Assembly: GCA_900074885.1 (NCBI GenBank)
Contig: FJUW01000020.1
Span: forward strand, 860,844-924,843
From: Rhynchosporium graminicola
Lineage: Eukaryota > Ascomycota > Leotiomycetes > Helotiales > Ploettnerulaceae
Length of the DNA: 64,000 nt
Direction: 5' to 3'
The notes under the pieces: generated by a model
The model's database searches: none
What the model was told of the DNA's origin: nothing
The model's input: only the letters and a program-made list of their open reading frames with translations
Position numbers and translations under genes: made by a program
Shown: positions 1 through 15,482 of the stretch, in pieces
Layout: each line of letters starts with the position of its first letter
Position numbering within the stretch: position 1 is the first letter of the stretch

Positions 1-1377
1 AGTCTGTACGATGTACTCTGTAGTGCGAGAGGGCCTGTCGCTAGGGGGGACTCCAGGGTCCACACCACACCACCCACACTGCACCCTGTAGCAGAGATCA
101 GGGATCGATGATCGATATGAGAGACCCCTAAAAGTGACCGTCCGTCTGCCGTCCGCGCGCGCGCGCGCATTTCTCGATGTCTATGTCGCTCTCAGTGCAA
201 TTGAGATCGAGGAAGTAGCACCTACATCTCCGTACAGAGTCGGTAGGCAGGCACAACGCTTAGGTCGCTAGAAACTTGGATGAAAATGCCCGCGTTGTGG
301 TTGTGGTTGTGGTTGTGGTTGTGGTTATAAAAGTTCCGATCAGCAATTCAACGGACGGGTCTTTCCTAGTACCAAGCAAGGCCCATCCGCCGAGATAGCT
401 TCCTCTTTCGCATTTGCTAACATGGCATGCATGCTCAATGCTCACTTTGTCAGGTAGCTGCTGTAAAGTCGCCGGGCATCTTCTTCCCGGCTTACCCCAG
501 GCATCTCTTGCTACCTCTTGCACGTAGGTAGCTAGCAACCTGGGTAGGCAGGCATCTTGCATGATATTTCTCTCATGGACAACCCCCATTGATGCATCTA
601 TCAAAGTACTGCACGTGCACGTACGTGTTCAAGCCTCAGGTATCATTCCTCACTATCGTCTCACCAGAGCCTACCTAGCTAGGTAGCTAGCCAACTGGAG
701 TGGGTAGGTTCAGTTGTTCTAAGATGTCCATCTCCGCGATCGTCTGCGACTCTGCTTACTAAGGAGTAACGAACGGAGTAGGTGGTCGGAAATTAAAAGC
801 TAGGTACTACTTGTCGCGACCTAGCTGAGCTAATTCTATTTAAAGTGGATAGAAAGCAGTCTGGGACAACGCTAGGAAAGCTAAATGCCCCTATCCCCTT
901 TCCCAAACGGGTAGTGTGGAAGCGGTAGCCCATGTTCGCCTTCGATACCCTGTCTGTTATCACCCCCTGCATACACCTAGCTGCCCAGTGCCCAGTGCCC
1001 ACCTTGCCTTGCCTTGCCTTGCACTGCCTTGCCAGCGCAAATATTCCTGCAACAGCAGCAACCTCCATCTTCTCCGCAATTGCCTCACTTCACCTCCTGG
1101 AAAGGGGACCCAAGTTACCTACCTTGTTCTGGTCAAGATCCAGATCTCGAACCCGATCTTGTTTGGTTGCTTCCTCTACTGGTCTTGTCTCCTCGTCTAA
1201 TCTAGCCTTCTCTCTTTCTTACACTCGTTTGCATCTACTTCATGTACGTTGTTTGGTAGGTTCCAAGCCGCTGCCGCGTCACGTCGATCCAAAAGAAAGG
1301 AGACTGACACTTCTTGCAACTTCAACAGATAGACGGCCCTTTTTGGCGCTTTTAATCCCTCCTACATATCACTCAAG
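1..1377. other. Intergenic / upstream of MOSC gene
   Basis: I see no supportable gene here. The stretch holds an alternating CG run (about 154-168), a hexanucleotide GGTTGT tract (about 294-326) and a TAGGTAGCTAG-type motif cluster near 670-715. The CT-rich stretch from about 1190 to 1370 is probably the promoter/leader of the MOSC gene starting at 1378. Open frames here overlap the real start in other frames and carry no family signal. Confidence 0.6.
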
Positions 1378-2805
1378 ATGTCGGCCTTCATTGAACAATA
1401 TCGGGAAATGCTCGAGGGCTACTACGAGACGTACTCGGAACAATTACGCGATCAGATACCTGTTCTCTCCACCCAAACCTATGTTATATCAGTCCTTGCC
1501 GTCTGCATACCGCCCATAATAGCCCTCATATTCTACGAGCGAGAACAGGCCAGGCTGCGGGCAGAGGAGCCAAAGGGTTGCAGAAAGCTCGGTCTGAAAA
1601 TTGAGTCGAATCTGCTCAATGAGTTCGACAAGAAATTCTCCGAGGGACGCCCACCATCAACTGAGGAGACATCAGCAGAGTGGTGGCGATTAAAGAGCTT
1701 GTGGATCTATCCAGTCAAGAGCTGTAGAGGTGTAGAGCTCAATCGGGGGTCGGTGGTCGCGACTGGTATGGAATACGACCGCCAATTCACGTTTGCTCAA
1801 CTAAAAAGCCCCGTTCCCGCCAATGCCGCCGCCCCTGAGAAGGAGAAGGCGGCACACAAGTGGGAATTCATCACCCAGAGACAGTACCCTCTGTTGGCCA
1901 AATTGCGAACCGAGATGTGGGTTCCTGATCAGTCGGTGCAAACCTACACACCGCACGCTGAGGATGTTGAATCTGGTGGTGTCATAATCCTGAGCTTCCC
2001 ATACCAGGAGGCTGGCTGGAGGGGTACCATGGCAAAATGGGGGGCTTCTGTCAAGGGCACCTATCCCGAGAAGCAATTTCGTATTCCTTTCGACCCATCG
2101 CCAGTGCAGATTGAAAAGGCGGGCTACTCTTATGAGGATATGACAATCTGGAAGGACACAGTAACAGCCCTAAACATGGAGATAGAAATCCCAGACGAGC
2201 TAAGATACTACCTCGGTATCAGTAATAAGCTTGGACTGTTCAGAATCGACAATTCGAAACTTCGGGAGGTACACAGAAATGCGCCCAAGATTGGAGAGCT
2301 GGGATATCAACCTGTGACAGGCTTCCAAGACGCTGTAGGTTCCTTCTATCACCAGCTGATCATATAATCCTTTGACTAACAAAAGCAGTATCCCCTGCAC
2401 ATGATCAATCTTGCCAGTGTCCGCGACGTTGAACGTCAAATGCCCAAAGTCAAGGGAGCCCCACGTTTATCAGCTGGCCGATTCCGCGCCAACCTGATAA
2501 TCACTGGTCCAGAGGCATACAACGAGGATACTTGGCGCCGAATCAAGATCGGCTATTACGAATATGATGTATCATGTCGGACCGCCCGTTGCAAGATGCC
2601 AAACGTAGACCAGGTCACAGGCGAAAGACATCCCAGCGAGCCAGACCAGACCCTGAGAAGTTTTCGTGCAGTGGATGCGGGAACCGGACCAAACATTGGC
2701 TGCTTAGGCATGCAAATGGTTCCAGTGGCCAAGGAAAGCTCTCTCCGTGTTGGAGATGAGATTACAGTCCTCGAATTTGGAGAGCACGAGTACATCAAGC
2801 AATAA
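1378..2805 (+). CDS. MOSC-domain protein (mARC/YcbX type), membrane anchored
   Basis: Two exons, 1378-2334 and 2389-2805, joined over a 54-nt intron (donor GTAGGT, branch TTTGACTAAC); the protein is 457 aa. An N-terminal hydrophobic segment (about residues 34-52) suggests a membrane anchor. A MOSC N-terminal barrel follows (about 103-270; WIYPVKSCRG motif). The MOSC domain then shows YPLHMINLASV across the splice junction and CRTARCKMPNVD, whose second Cys is at the position that binds molybdenum cofactor in the family. Related proteins are molybdenum-dependent amidoxime reductases or sulfur-carrier-like enzymes, often on the mitochondrial outer membrane. The exact substrate is unknown. The splice joins in frame, so the exon model is solid; the function is family-level only. 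Confidence 0.9.
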
Positions 2806-3595
2806 TGCGACTTGCTTGCGTCCGGCACATGCAATCCTAGCAATATGAGAACCGGGACGACGGGCGCAACCGCGCTCCGTTTTGTTCGCGAAGGAGGATA
2901 CCCCATGGGCTGACTGAGTCAGTCTATCCAACTGTCTGCCAATCTGATTAAGATAAGAGCAAGTTTTAGCGGCGGAACAAAACTATACGGAGCAATACGA
3001 TTGATACTTAACAATTTTGTAATAGAAAGAGGAAACCAGATACACTGGAATGAGCGAGCAACAACTTCTTTCGCTGGGACTGAGCCCTGTTTGATTTGTT
3101 CCAGTTTTCTTCCTCTTTTCTTTTCTTTTCAGGCTCTTTGCATTTTTTGTTTTGCGAAATTACATACATTGGAAGGGAGGCCGAGGGTCGCTTTTTCAAG
3201 TTATCATGTCTTTGTTCGCGTGTAATTCTGTTGGCAGACTTTAGGTGCAGCGGCATGGAGTTGGTAGATTGCATGGCTTCAGAAGTGGAATGGCAATGTA
3301 CGAAAACCTGAAAGCTCATTGCCTCTTTCGCTTTCATCGAATTGACCCGACCGTGACTTGCCATGACGGGCTCCAGAGGAGGTTGATCACTATCATCCCG
3401 AACCGGATGCCCAACTCGAGAAAGGTTTCGGAGTTGTGAGCACCTCTCTTGTCTGACTTGCCCTCGACTTGTCAAACTGTAGGCCTCCATTCCTCAGTCA
3501 TCGAAGTCATCGCCTCCTGAAGGCTCCCTTCCTTTGCTGGCTCCCGGTATGAAGTCTTGCTTCTTGGTGCAGTCGCTATGATACATGACTCGAGA
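2806..3595. other. Intergenic, 3' of MOSC gene
   Basis: No gene supported. A 160-codon frame on the minus strand (3008-3490) has no recognisable domain and low-complexity Lys/Glu content; I leave it out. The T-rich stretch near 3100-3145 may lie in the 3' flank of the MOSC gene. Confidence 0.5.
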
Positions 3596-4070
3596 GCGCC
3601 ACCAGTGGGTGTCAGAATTCGTCGTGCACCCCCTGGAAATAGCCGAATCTCACCAGATAATACATTTTACAAAAATCAGATTAAATTCTTCAACACATCA
3701 ATAATTTATCCATCTTCTGACTAACACTTATCAACGTTAACATTCCTTCTATCAGACTTGACGAGTTCTAAGATTATTCATAAGGGATCTAAGAAGTTGC
3801 CTTATTATCTACCTTTTTGTAGGGAAATTGAACAAAAACTTATTAGTGGAAGCCGGGAAATATAATTACTTATGAATGTATCAATAGCTTTTTAAGAAGA
3901 GAATGATCATTTCATCTTCGCCTTTGCAATAATTAGTGATATATAGATTCAAAGTTTTCTAATAGGATATATATTCCTATAGAGGCTTCGAGGTGACTGA
4001 GTTTTGGTGTATTCTCTCTCGCCTATCTCCGAGGGGTGCGCGACGAATTCTGGCACCCCACTGGTGGCGC
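3596..4070. mobile_element. Nonautonomous DNA element (MITE-like) with ~37-bp terminal inverted repeats
   Basis: The left end (3596-3632, beginning GCGCCACCAGTGGGTGTCAG) is repeated in inverse orientation at 4033-4070, with one indel and two substitutions over about 37 bp. The interior (about 3655-3985) is AT-rich and non-coding. Total length is about 475 bp, with no transposase frame, so it would need enzymes in trans. I could not identify a convincing target-site duplication, so the superfamily is not assigned. The element sits between two housekeeping-type genes. Confidence 0.75.
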
Positions 4071-4856
4071 TGCACCGCGGAATGAGTAAGCCGCTTGTGC
4101 ACTGTCAACGATACCATGATACCAAAACACACATTGAAACCCATACCCTGCATTCCATGAACTAAACAGAGAGGAAGACACATGCATCTCAGCGAACCGG
4201 GAAAAATAAGTGAAACAACCTACTCATGTCTGTCTCATGATGCTATCTATCTATCAACCTCAACAAGATAGCCGAATAACCCCCTTCCGTCAGCAAGCCA
4301 GTTATAAACTCGGCGTGACGAAACCATACTTTCACTTCCGAAGGATTCGTTTCGTAGTTGGGAAAACAAGGGAAAGACGTCGAAAAACATACTTGTGGTC
4401 TAGAATAGACAGTGTTTAATCATCTCTCTGGCTTTACGGTATCTGGAAAATGCGACTAGGCAGGCAAAGTCATAGACCGATCTTGATTCCAATAGTGAGG
4501 GCAGGTAGTAGGTATACCGACTGGTCCCAGTGTTAATAATCTTCATACTTCAGAGACCTATTCCCGTGACTGGACTGTCATATAGTATAGTATCTCTTGG
4601 ACACATTTCAAGAGGTCGGACGACGGGAAAGCATTATTAATATATCAGGGTGCTAGTAATTGATTTGGCGAGATTGGAGACTGTCCGTAAAGTAGGTTGA
4701 TAGGTTTTGGGTATGAGTGGAGGGCCACCAAACAGGATATGGCATAACGTGTATTGATGTCAGCAATTTTTCTATAAATTCAGTCTTCTGTTCTCCTTTT
4801 TTTTTCACGCAGATCTACAATTTTAGGTTTCCTCCAGAGTCAACGAGTCATCTCCT
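4071..4856. other. Intergenic, 3' of GH13 gene
   Basis: No gene or RNA supported. The stretch is moderately AT-rich with a poly-T run near 4797-4806, just beyond the stop of the minus-strand glucosidase, probably in its 3' flank. Confidence 0.5.
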
Positions 4857-8307
<3,451 letters not shown>

Positions 8308-9219
8308 TTAGCCCTGCAAATATCCATCCTGCTCCTGCTTCACCTCATACGCTGGTAGGGTCTTTGTTTTCGCTTGAGCAAAAGACCACATCCACACTCC
8401 AAATTCAATCATCAAGGCACCTACACCTGCCCAGGTGAGTCCAAGAACCATTGTTCCGAGTGATACATCTGTCACGTTGATCCTCCAAATATCCGTATTG
8501 CCAGCTTTGTATACGGATGGACTCTGACCGATGACAGAGTATCATTACGGATCTGGTTCCGTAGACGAACTATTCGTGAAGTGATGACCGAGGAGGCGAT
8601 GATCATGCAGAACAACGCCAGCTGTTTCGCTTTTGTCAATTATGCGAGCCATCCAGAAAAAGGCAGAAGAGCAGCTCACCCCGGTCAGGAAAGCAGCTGC
8701 TCCATAGATTCGCCGACGTCTTTTGCTATTGGCGCCAGCAATAGCCATGAACATCAAAGGCACGTTGAGAAGGACCGTAATGACATAGAAAGCCAACGGG
8801 ACATCCATATTGACAGTATCGAATCTGAAAGGGGCGATCGATCTCGAGCCGGTATATCGCGCTACGACTCCTGTTCCATCTTCAAGTCTGGGAAAGCGAT
8901 CGTTGCGGCAGCTGTTAAGTTGGTCTGAGATTGCTGCTTATTCTGGTACTGGAGCTTACGCAGATTCGATTTAGAAATAGATGATAAGACTGACGACTTG
9001 ATTGTCGCTGCGATAGACGTACGGTATAGTCCCACTGCCAGGTTTAGTTTTCTGATAGGCTGGGAGATATTTTATGCGACCTACTTTCAGCAAGCTGAAT
9101 GCGGAGTTCTGCTCTTGCATGGGTTCGTATTTCGAACCAGATTCGGGATTCACGCCTCCCACATTACTAGGAGTAAAGATGGTTGGGATGAGTGTGAGGT
9201 AATTGATGAACCGAGCCAT
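8308..9219 (-). CDS. Putative SUR7/PalI-like four-TM membrane protein, frame broken or unresolved
   Basis: Three minus-strand pieces look like one membrane-protein gene. The first, from ATG 9219, begins MARFINYLTLIPTIF, like SUR7-family starts. The second (8911-8680 or beyond) has a Cys-containing loop, then a strong hydrophobic segment (FYVITVLLNVPLMFMAIAG) and another near SCSSAFFWM. The third ends at a stop at 8308-8310 after a last hydrophobic segment (VLGLTWAGVGALMIEFGVW). I could not join them with ordinary introns without losing the first and third transmembrane helices. Either a splice form was missed or the gene is decaying. SUR7/PalI proteins sit in plasma-membrane eisosomes or in pH sensing; that role is inference only. 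Confidence 0.4.
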
Positions 9220-11364
9220 CTTGACCTGAGGGTAAATATTGCCTTTGAAAGGATCTTTACCGAACAAATTCACAGAATTCTGCTGAACTTGAGTCGAAGT
9301 TACCAGAGGTACTCTCTATTACTTATCCCATCTAACCTGAAAGATCAACATCAAGAAGCCTTGGAACTGTTCTCGCCAAGCGAAGCGCAGCGGAACTCAG
9401 CATACGATTGCACGTTATTACAGCCACGATTCGAAGTCCTATGTACATTCCAAGCCAAGCTAATCCATCAAGTCCTTCCAAAAGACTCACGAGTCTCACT
9501 CTGCCTCACAGATGCTGCTCAGATTTTCTAATAAAACGATTAAGGTTGTCGAATTAGCGATTTGTTATTGTTCTAAGCGACGTCAGCCCAGGCGGCTTGG
9601 GCTTGCCTAGCAAGCCTCTAGCGAAGAACAAGTACTCTTCTCTCGTATCCATATGCAGGGCTGAGACTACTTCGCTGCCCTTGATTCTTGAGGACACGAT
9701 CTATGATTTGCTGTAAACTCCTTATCGTTGATCCTCGTGTATGGAGATCCCTAGCTACTAAGATCGGGAGATCCGCCTTATATCAATCTATCTTAGCAGA
9801 GATATTGATTGCACTGACCCAGGCTATAGCTAAGATCATCGAAACGTTTGCCTCTATAGTAAGCATGGTCGCAGAGGAAGCTCTTTATCGACCTATTCTG
9901 AAAATATCAGCTTATAAGCTATCTCTGGAACACAGAGCGAATTAATTGTCGGCTGGCGCCGCCTAGCGAATCAAGACCTTGCTTAGGCGTCAATAAAAAG
10001 TCAGATATATCTAGAACATCACAGGAAATCGAGGAAAGTAAGTCTTCAAAATCATATACCTATCTGGCGACTTTATCATGGTGCAGTGAGAATTTACAAT
10101 CACAGCGAGTATCCCAAGTCGCTTCTTCCGGACACCCTCTGGAGAAGAAATCTACCAGCCTCGACATCATAATTTATAGGGAAATCGTTCGCCGTAGACC
10201 AACCTTCGATGGCTCTTTCGAATGATACTTATTGCTTTCGGATATTTCGCATCTTGCTCTTCGCTTGTTCTTGGTTCAATTGATTGCTTTTCAAACGAGG
10301 TTATTATTTGCGAATTTGTAGATCTTCGGTTGGAATTTTAGACCTACCTTGCGATTTGTACCTAGGTAGGATGATAGATGCCAGATTTGGCCGTTGTATT
10401 CACAGCTGATCTCCAGCTGCAACAAGTTTACACAAGTTTGCTTGACCTTACAAGATATCTCTTTCATTTCTGAGACTATGTTTAACGATGGCCGCTTTTG
10501 TGTCTTGTATATCATGTAAACTTCCGATGCTTATGTCTCCACATTCCCAGTCAGGAATGTTTTTGTTGTCCGGCTATCTAGCCCTAGCTCACTTCGATAT
10601 GTGCGCTTGTGGCAGGATGACGTTAGCGACCATCATCTCCCACGGGCAGATACAGTATATTCGCAAGCGATCGCAAGCATTCCAGCAAGCTTTCCAAAAC
10701 CTAGAAGTGTGCCCTTCGTTCTTGACCCTCTCTTCTGTTCGTCAGGAAGAAAAAGGGATCATGTGTCTCGGAAAGCCTGAGATGAGCCTTGCCAGGCATA
10801 GCGCTTTTCAGTGGTGTCAGAACGTCTTCGATTTTCTCCATTTACAGGGCAGCTGATGTATTGTGTTGACTAACCCTGCCTGTTCACCCATCGAGGAAGG
10901 TCGAAACTGAAGAGTGAATAAGAGGACCGAAGCTAAAAGAGGAATGGATGAAATATAGCATCATGATAAGGCGCCACTAGGATCATAGACTAACCAACAG
11001 CGAAGATGTCAAACACAAAAATGTCAAATTGTTGTGCAACTGGGGTTGCCAAGAAACATATGTTTGTTTTCATCATCGATTTCCATACCAAAAGCCTCAT
11101 CATATTACAAGGAGAAACGTAAGCCAGCCTGGACTGAAGTCCAAAGGCTATGTACAACGAAGAGTAAAGTTCACAGCTCGCCAGCCCGACATACACCACG
11201 GAACATGCAGAATGAGATACAGCTTCCGCTCACCCCAAAACAATCCGCCCGTGTGCCCAGACACGCTAATATCCACACTGCCACCATAACCCACCCTTGA
11301 GAATGTTCATCCCTTCATCATTCACTTCTCATGCCATAACTTGTATCCTTGATGAAGAGGGTAT
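9220..11364. other. Gene-free stretch with possible degraded element
   Basis: No supportable gene. Around 9576-9990 there is a GC-rich left edge (GACGTCAGCCCAGGCGGC) and a loosely similar inverted right edge near 9948-9990, suggesting a decayed repeat, but the match is weak. Open frames at 9688-9945 and 10488-10856 have no recognisable domain. Confidence 0.4.
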
Positions 11365-12086
11365 TTACAAGGCCAGGACAACGAGAGCAGCTGCACCGAT
11401 CATGAAACCTCCGACCTTGTTGGCGGAAGCCGCACCGGCAAAAATAGTTGGGCTGGTTGGCTTGGGGGCGTAAGAACCAGTGCCAGCGGGAGCATTTCCG
11501 TTGCCACCGTTGCCAGCTGGGGTGCCTCCATTTCCAGCTGGGGTGCCTCCGTTGCCCTTGCCACCGTTGCCACCGTTACCGCCGGCAGGCGCACTTGGGT
11601 AGACAGCGGTCAATGGGTTGGTGTATGCTGGGCCAGTTGGAGCTGGGGGTCCAGCGGGGTAGGTGACAGCTGGTGCGGATGCAGTAGGAGGGCAAGAGGT
11701 GTAAAGGACGGTGGAAGCACCTTCAGCTGGGGGAGGAGCTTGACCCTGCGCCTGTGGTTGCGAGGCAGGACCAGTTGGGTATGAGGTTGGCTAGAGGATT
11801 GTCAGCACTCTTGGAGTGGTAATGAAATACATACGAGACAAGAGGGAGAACTTACCTTGACGATAGTGCAAGGGCAGTCAGTGATGGTCAAAGTAGTAGC
11901 CTCGGTAACAGTGTAAGTCTTGGAGCCCTGGACAACGGTGGTGGCATATGGGCAGTAGGTGGTGTAGGCTGAGGTAGTGATGGTCTCGTATACGACGGTG
12001 GCATTCGTGCCATTGTTCTGAGGGTATACAAAAGCGTTGGCGAGAGCACCGGTGGCAAGAGCCAAGACGGCTGATGAGTACTTCAT
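11365..12086 (-). CDS. GPI-anchored cell-wall protein, CCG-6-like
   Basis: Two exons (12086-11856 and 11790-11365; 65-nt GT-AG intron) give 218 aa. There is an N-terminal signal peptide (about residues 1-19, [19 protein letters not shown]), then a Thr/Tyr-rich module with TTYCPYATT and [10 protein letters not shown]. This is followed by a Pro/Ala-rich linker and a Gly/Asn repeat ([13 protein letters not shown] units). The C-terminus is hydrophobic ([15 protein letters not shown]) after a small-residue stretch, as in GPI anchoring. The CPCT module resembles Neurospora clock-controlled CCG-6 and related wall proteins, which suggests abundant expression and possible light or clock control, but no control element was identified here. 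The Gly/Asn repeat is a likely site of length variation between strains. Confidence 0.88.
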
Positions 12087-13156
12087 GATGGTGATGGAGG
12101 TATTAAGATGTATTCTAAGAATAAAGAGTGTGGGAGTCGAAGATGACTAGTGGAAAAGAGTGACTGGTAGAAAAGAACAATGTGAAGAAGGATGAGGGAG
12201 TCAGATGGAGTCTGGGGACGAACTGGATTTTAAACATCAGAAGGGGAAATTTCATCCCTTTACTACTCATCTCGGCGTCGGATCACTTGCTTGGACTCTT
12301 AAGCCAGTCGACTCTAAGTGCGTCTAGCTGGAAACAAAAGTGCCAGTAGCTCAGTTAGAGGCTGCTCTAATGGCGTCCGACCCAATCATGGTACATTCCC
12401 TATATCAAAACAAAAGTGATCCGCAGCGCGTTCCTGAACTAGGAGTATCATCTAATCTCACTTGCGAGCTTGTTTTCGTGCTTGTTTATAGGATGAGGAA
12501 TGTGGAATACAAAAACATGGAAGCACGCACAAAACGAGATTGCGATCTCGCTAGGTGGAATGAAGCAGCATTCTAGACTTCGCTTTTGTGGCATACTGTG
12601 GACTGACACGAGGAAAAGAAAACGATGGGATGCTCGCGATGGAGGCGCGTTTGGATCCACTGTGATTTTGCGCACAGGCGTTCTAAGTACACATGATGTA
12701 GGAATCGGTATACCAAGTCCCCTGATGCTTGCCAAAGCGGCCGAAGTATCTAGATTCCTGTTCAACACTCACTCTCGCCATGCTGTCCATTGAGTAGAGC
12801 GGTAATTGGACGCAAACGCCTCAACACGATCAGGCAAAATAGGGTGTCTGTCTAATGTCTAACCCTCCTATAAACCAGAACGCCAAAAATGCACGAGTAC
12901 AAGCAGCCTCGAGATCCAGTAGACTGGCCAAATGCGGGTGTATCCAGAGTGTGGCACTTCGGAGTTCATTACAGAAGTTGCTCCTTGGTAAGATTTCCAA
13001 AGGCGTGGGGAATCTATGCTATCGCTAAAACAGGAAGAGTCGTTAGAGCCATCTTGTGATGACAAATTGATGATTGATTCGATAACGGGTATTCCGTGGG
13101 CTTGATTGCCCACACAAGGAACAAAATACCGTTGATGAAATGAGCATTATCTGGGT
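12087..13156. other. Intergenic between wall-protein gene and flbA
   Basis: No gene supported. The part next to 12086 is the promoter of the wall-protein gene; the part near 13157 is the flbA 3' flank. Frames at 12340-12793 run on both strands without family signal. Confidence 0.5.
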
Positions 13157-15482
13157 TCAAATATTTGATCGGCCGGATCTGCTCATGGCGCGTTCTGGCA
13201 TGCCGGAGGCGTTGGTTCGAGGAGCAATGGAATCGAAGTCGTAGGTCTTCAATGTCTGCTCATATTTTGAGCTCTTCATGAATTTGGGAACGGAATCCTG
13301 GGAGCTCGTTAGTAGTGCCATAGATCTGAGGTAATGAATACTCACACTGGCCATCAGCTTGAAAACCGAAAGCTGAGCTTCTTCAAACAACTTCGTGACC
13401 TCCTTCAAACTTTCAATCATTGCAGAATCTTGCCCAACGGCCTTAGTCATTCTAGTTGCCAGTTGGTTTCGAAGCAAGTGATCAATGTTGAGTTCGCAAG
13501 GAGAGCCAGGTGCGAGAAAGGCGTTGTAGATGCCGTAGGCAGAGGCTATAGTTTCCTTGACAGAGTCCAGGTTGTTGCCAGAACTGCCTCTCGATGGAGA
13601 GTTTGACTTGATGGCAATTTTACACGACTTCAAGAATTCATCTACGTCTAGATAGAACGAGAGGTTCTCTTCACAATGTGTGTCTCGGAGATTTTCTCTG
13701 AAAAGCAGACGCAGGGATGCATCATTCAGAATCTTGTCGAGTTTCTGAGTATTGGAGTCTCGAGAAACACCAGCTCTTGCTGCGCTGCTGGAGCCTTCTC
13801 CGCTCTCCGAGGTACGCTCTCGGGAAGTCATGTTAACGACATCCTTACCCTTCTGGGTCATTTGATAAATCGCATGCTTAGTTGGCTGGAAGATTAACGC
13901 CCTTTCTCTCTCTTGGGGTGAGAATGAAGCCAGAAAAGCCCTGTCCTGTTGAACACACCATATCAACTCCTGCTCCAGAAACAAGGTCGCAATTTGGGAT
14001 GTTTCCTGGCGGTCCACAGTTGTACAACAATCCATCAACCAATCCGTCGCGGCTTTACCAGTAAATGTCTGATACATGGTTCGGACAGGGGTTCCAATCT
14101 TGCGCTCATTCGCCATCTTCACACCTGCAAGACCATCCTTGTACTCACTCAGGGAATCCGAATCTGCAGAGCTCGTACTGTTCTTGACGTTCGGGCCATT
14201 TTGACCAATGAATCTTCGGAAGATGACTTCGATGGTACTACGATCAGCAGAGAGGCTGTCTGTTGTTGAATCACGCTCCAGAATTACCAGCTGCATGGTG
14301 TTCCTTGAAGAGTTTACGAGCTCGGTGATATGCTTCTGCTGTATTCCATTCTTGGAGCAGAATCTCTCCAGAATATGAATTCCTTTCGGCGTCAATTGCC
14401 AGACGGAATTCTTCATAGTGAACTCCTTCGCGTGCTTGCCGTCTGCAGATTCGATAAATCTTCCGTCCAAGAATCTCTGGCACACAGATCGAGCCATTTC
14501 GCGAGCCATCGAGAATGTAGTTGTAGTCGTGGTCGTGACGATTCGCGAAGTGTCTTTAGGATCGGGCATACGGTTCGATTGGGAGAACTTGAGAGATCCG
14601 AGATTGTTGATGGCCTCTTCTGCCAAGAATGAGTGTTCGATTCGCGTCAGACGTACACGGTGAGGAGCGAGCGGTAGGCTGACAACCAGAGTTGCAAAAA
14701 GATCCTTGAAATCCTGTTAAACTTTTAGTATTATCTTCCAAGATCGTTCTACCTGCCACTGTACCTACTCTTGTGAACGGTCGTTCCCCATCCGTCATGC
14801 GCAACAAGCGCGACGAGGTTTGATGCATCTTGTTGAAGTTGGTAGGGGGTAGAGCTATTGGAGCAGGTGTATTGGATGCTGTGTTTGAATATGCCTGAGA
14901 AGGTGGGTTCGTCTCAAGCAAAGAATTCTGAAGTGTGCTATTTTTCAATGTGTCCGATCTGTTGTTGGAGGGGAAGGAATTAGAAATATTATGATCCCCC
15001 TTGGATAAGTTACTATTGTCCCTATTCCTATTGTCCCGCGTGTCTGATTGTGAATATGGGCTGCTGCTACTCGATTCGGTTGTAGGCGAGCTTTGCGCGG
15101 TGCGATACAGGCTGCTGGAAGAAAGTCGATGTCGAATCGATGGTTCGGAGAAATTGGCAATCGCACTCGAAGTCCTGTCTCGAGCCAGCGCTGCCAGGGA
15201 GAACAATCCACCACGGCTCTGCTTCGATGGAGCGATGGATTGTGTCGACTGACGATGCTTATTCAAGTTGCTCTGTCGGTTTGAAGAGTTGAGGAGGGGC
15301 AGTGGTGGTGAAGGAGGCAATGTTCCTGGACCGCCTGCAATCGAATGAGCGGGCTGGACGATAACTGGAGTATCCTTGGACGAAGTGGAAGAGGAGGAGG
15401 AATAGGAAGACGAGGAAGGGCGCTTGAGAGATGTCAGGTGGTCTGAAGACGCTCGAGGAAGCGAAAGAGGGACTGTGGCCAT
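13157..15482 (-). CDS. flbA: Regulator of G-protein signalling, FlbA type (DEP-DEP-RGS)
   Basis: Three exons (15482-14769, 14713-13346, 13297-13157) give 740 aa. Residues 1-215 are Ser-rich and disordered. Then comes the FlbA signature MHQTSSRLLRMTDGERPF and a first DEP domain (about 236-357). A second, more divergent DEP follows (about 400-525) and a C-terminal RGS domain (about 563-716; RENLRDTHCEENLSFYLDV). FlbA proteins speed GTP hydrolysis on the G-alpha FadA/Gpa and so switch hyphal growth to conidiation. The first intron (55 nt) is ordinary. The second (13298-13345, 48 nt) is unusual: it has good GT-AG ends and a CTAAC site, is a multiple of three and has no stop, so retention would add 16 residues inside the RGS domain. 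Splicing is favoured because it restores MASDSVPKF. Confidence 0.95.

Noticed and set aside
932..1519. 195-codon plus-strand frame overlapping the MOSC start
   Set aside because: It overlaps the well-supported MOSC exon in another frame and has low-complexity Leu/Pro/Ser content; the MOSC reading is far stronger.
3008..3490. 160-codon minus-strand frame
   Set aside because: No domain, Lys-rich tail from a pyrimidine tract on the other strand; lies downstream of the MOSC gene.
10488..10856. 122-codon plus-strand frame
   Set aside because: No recognisable family, no splice partners, composition like non-coding DNA.
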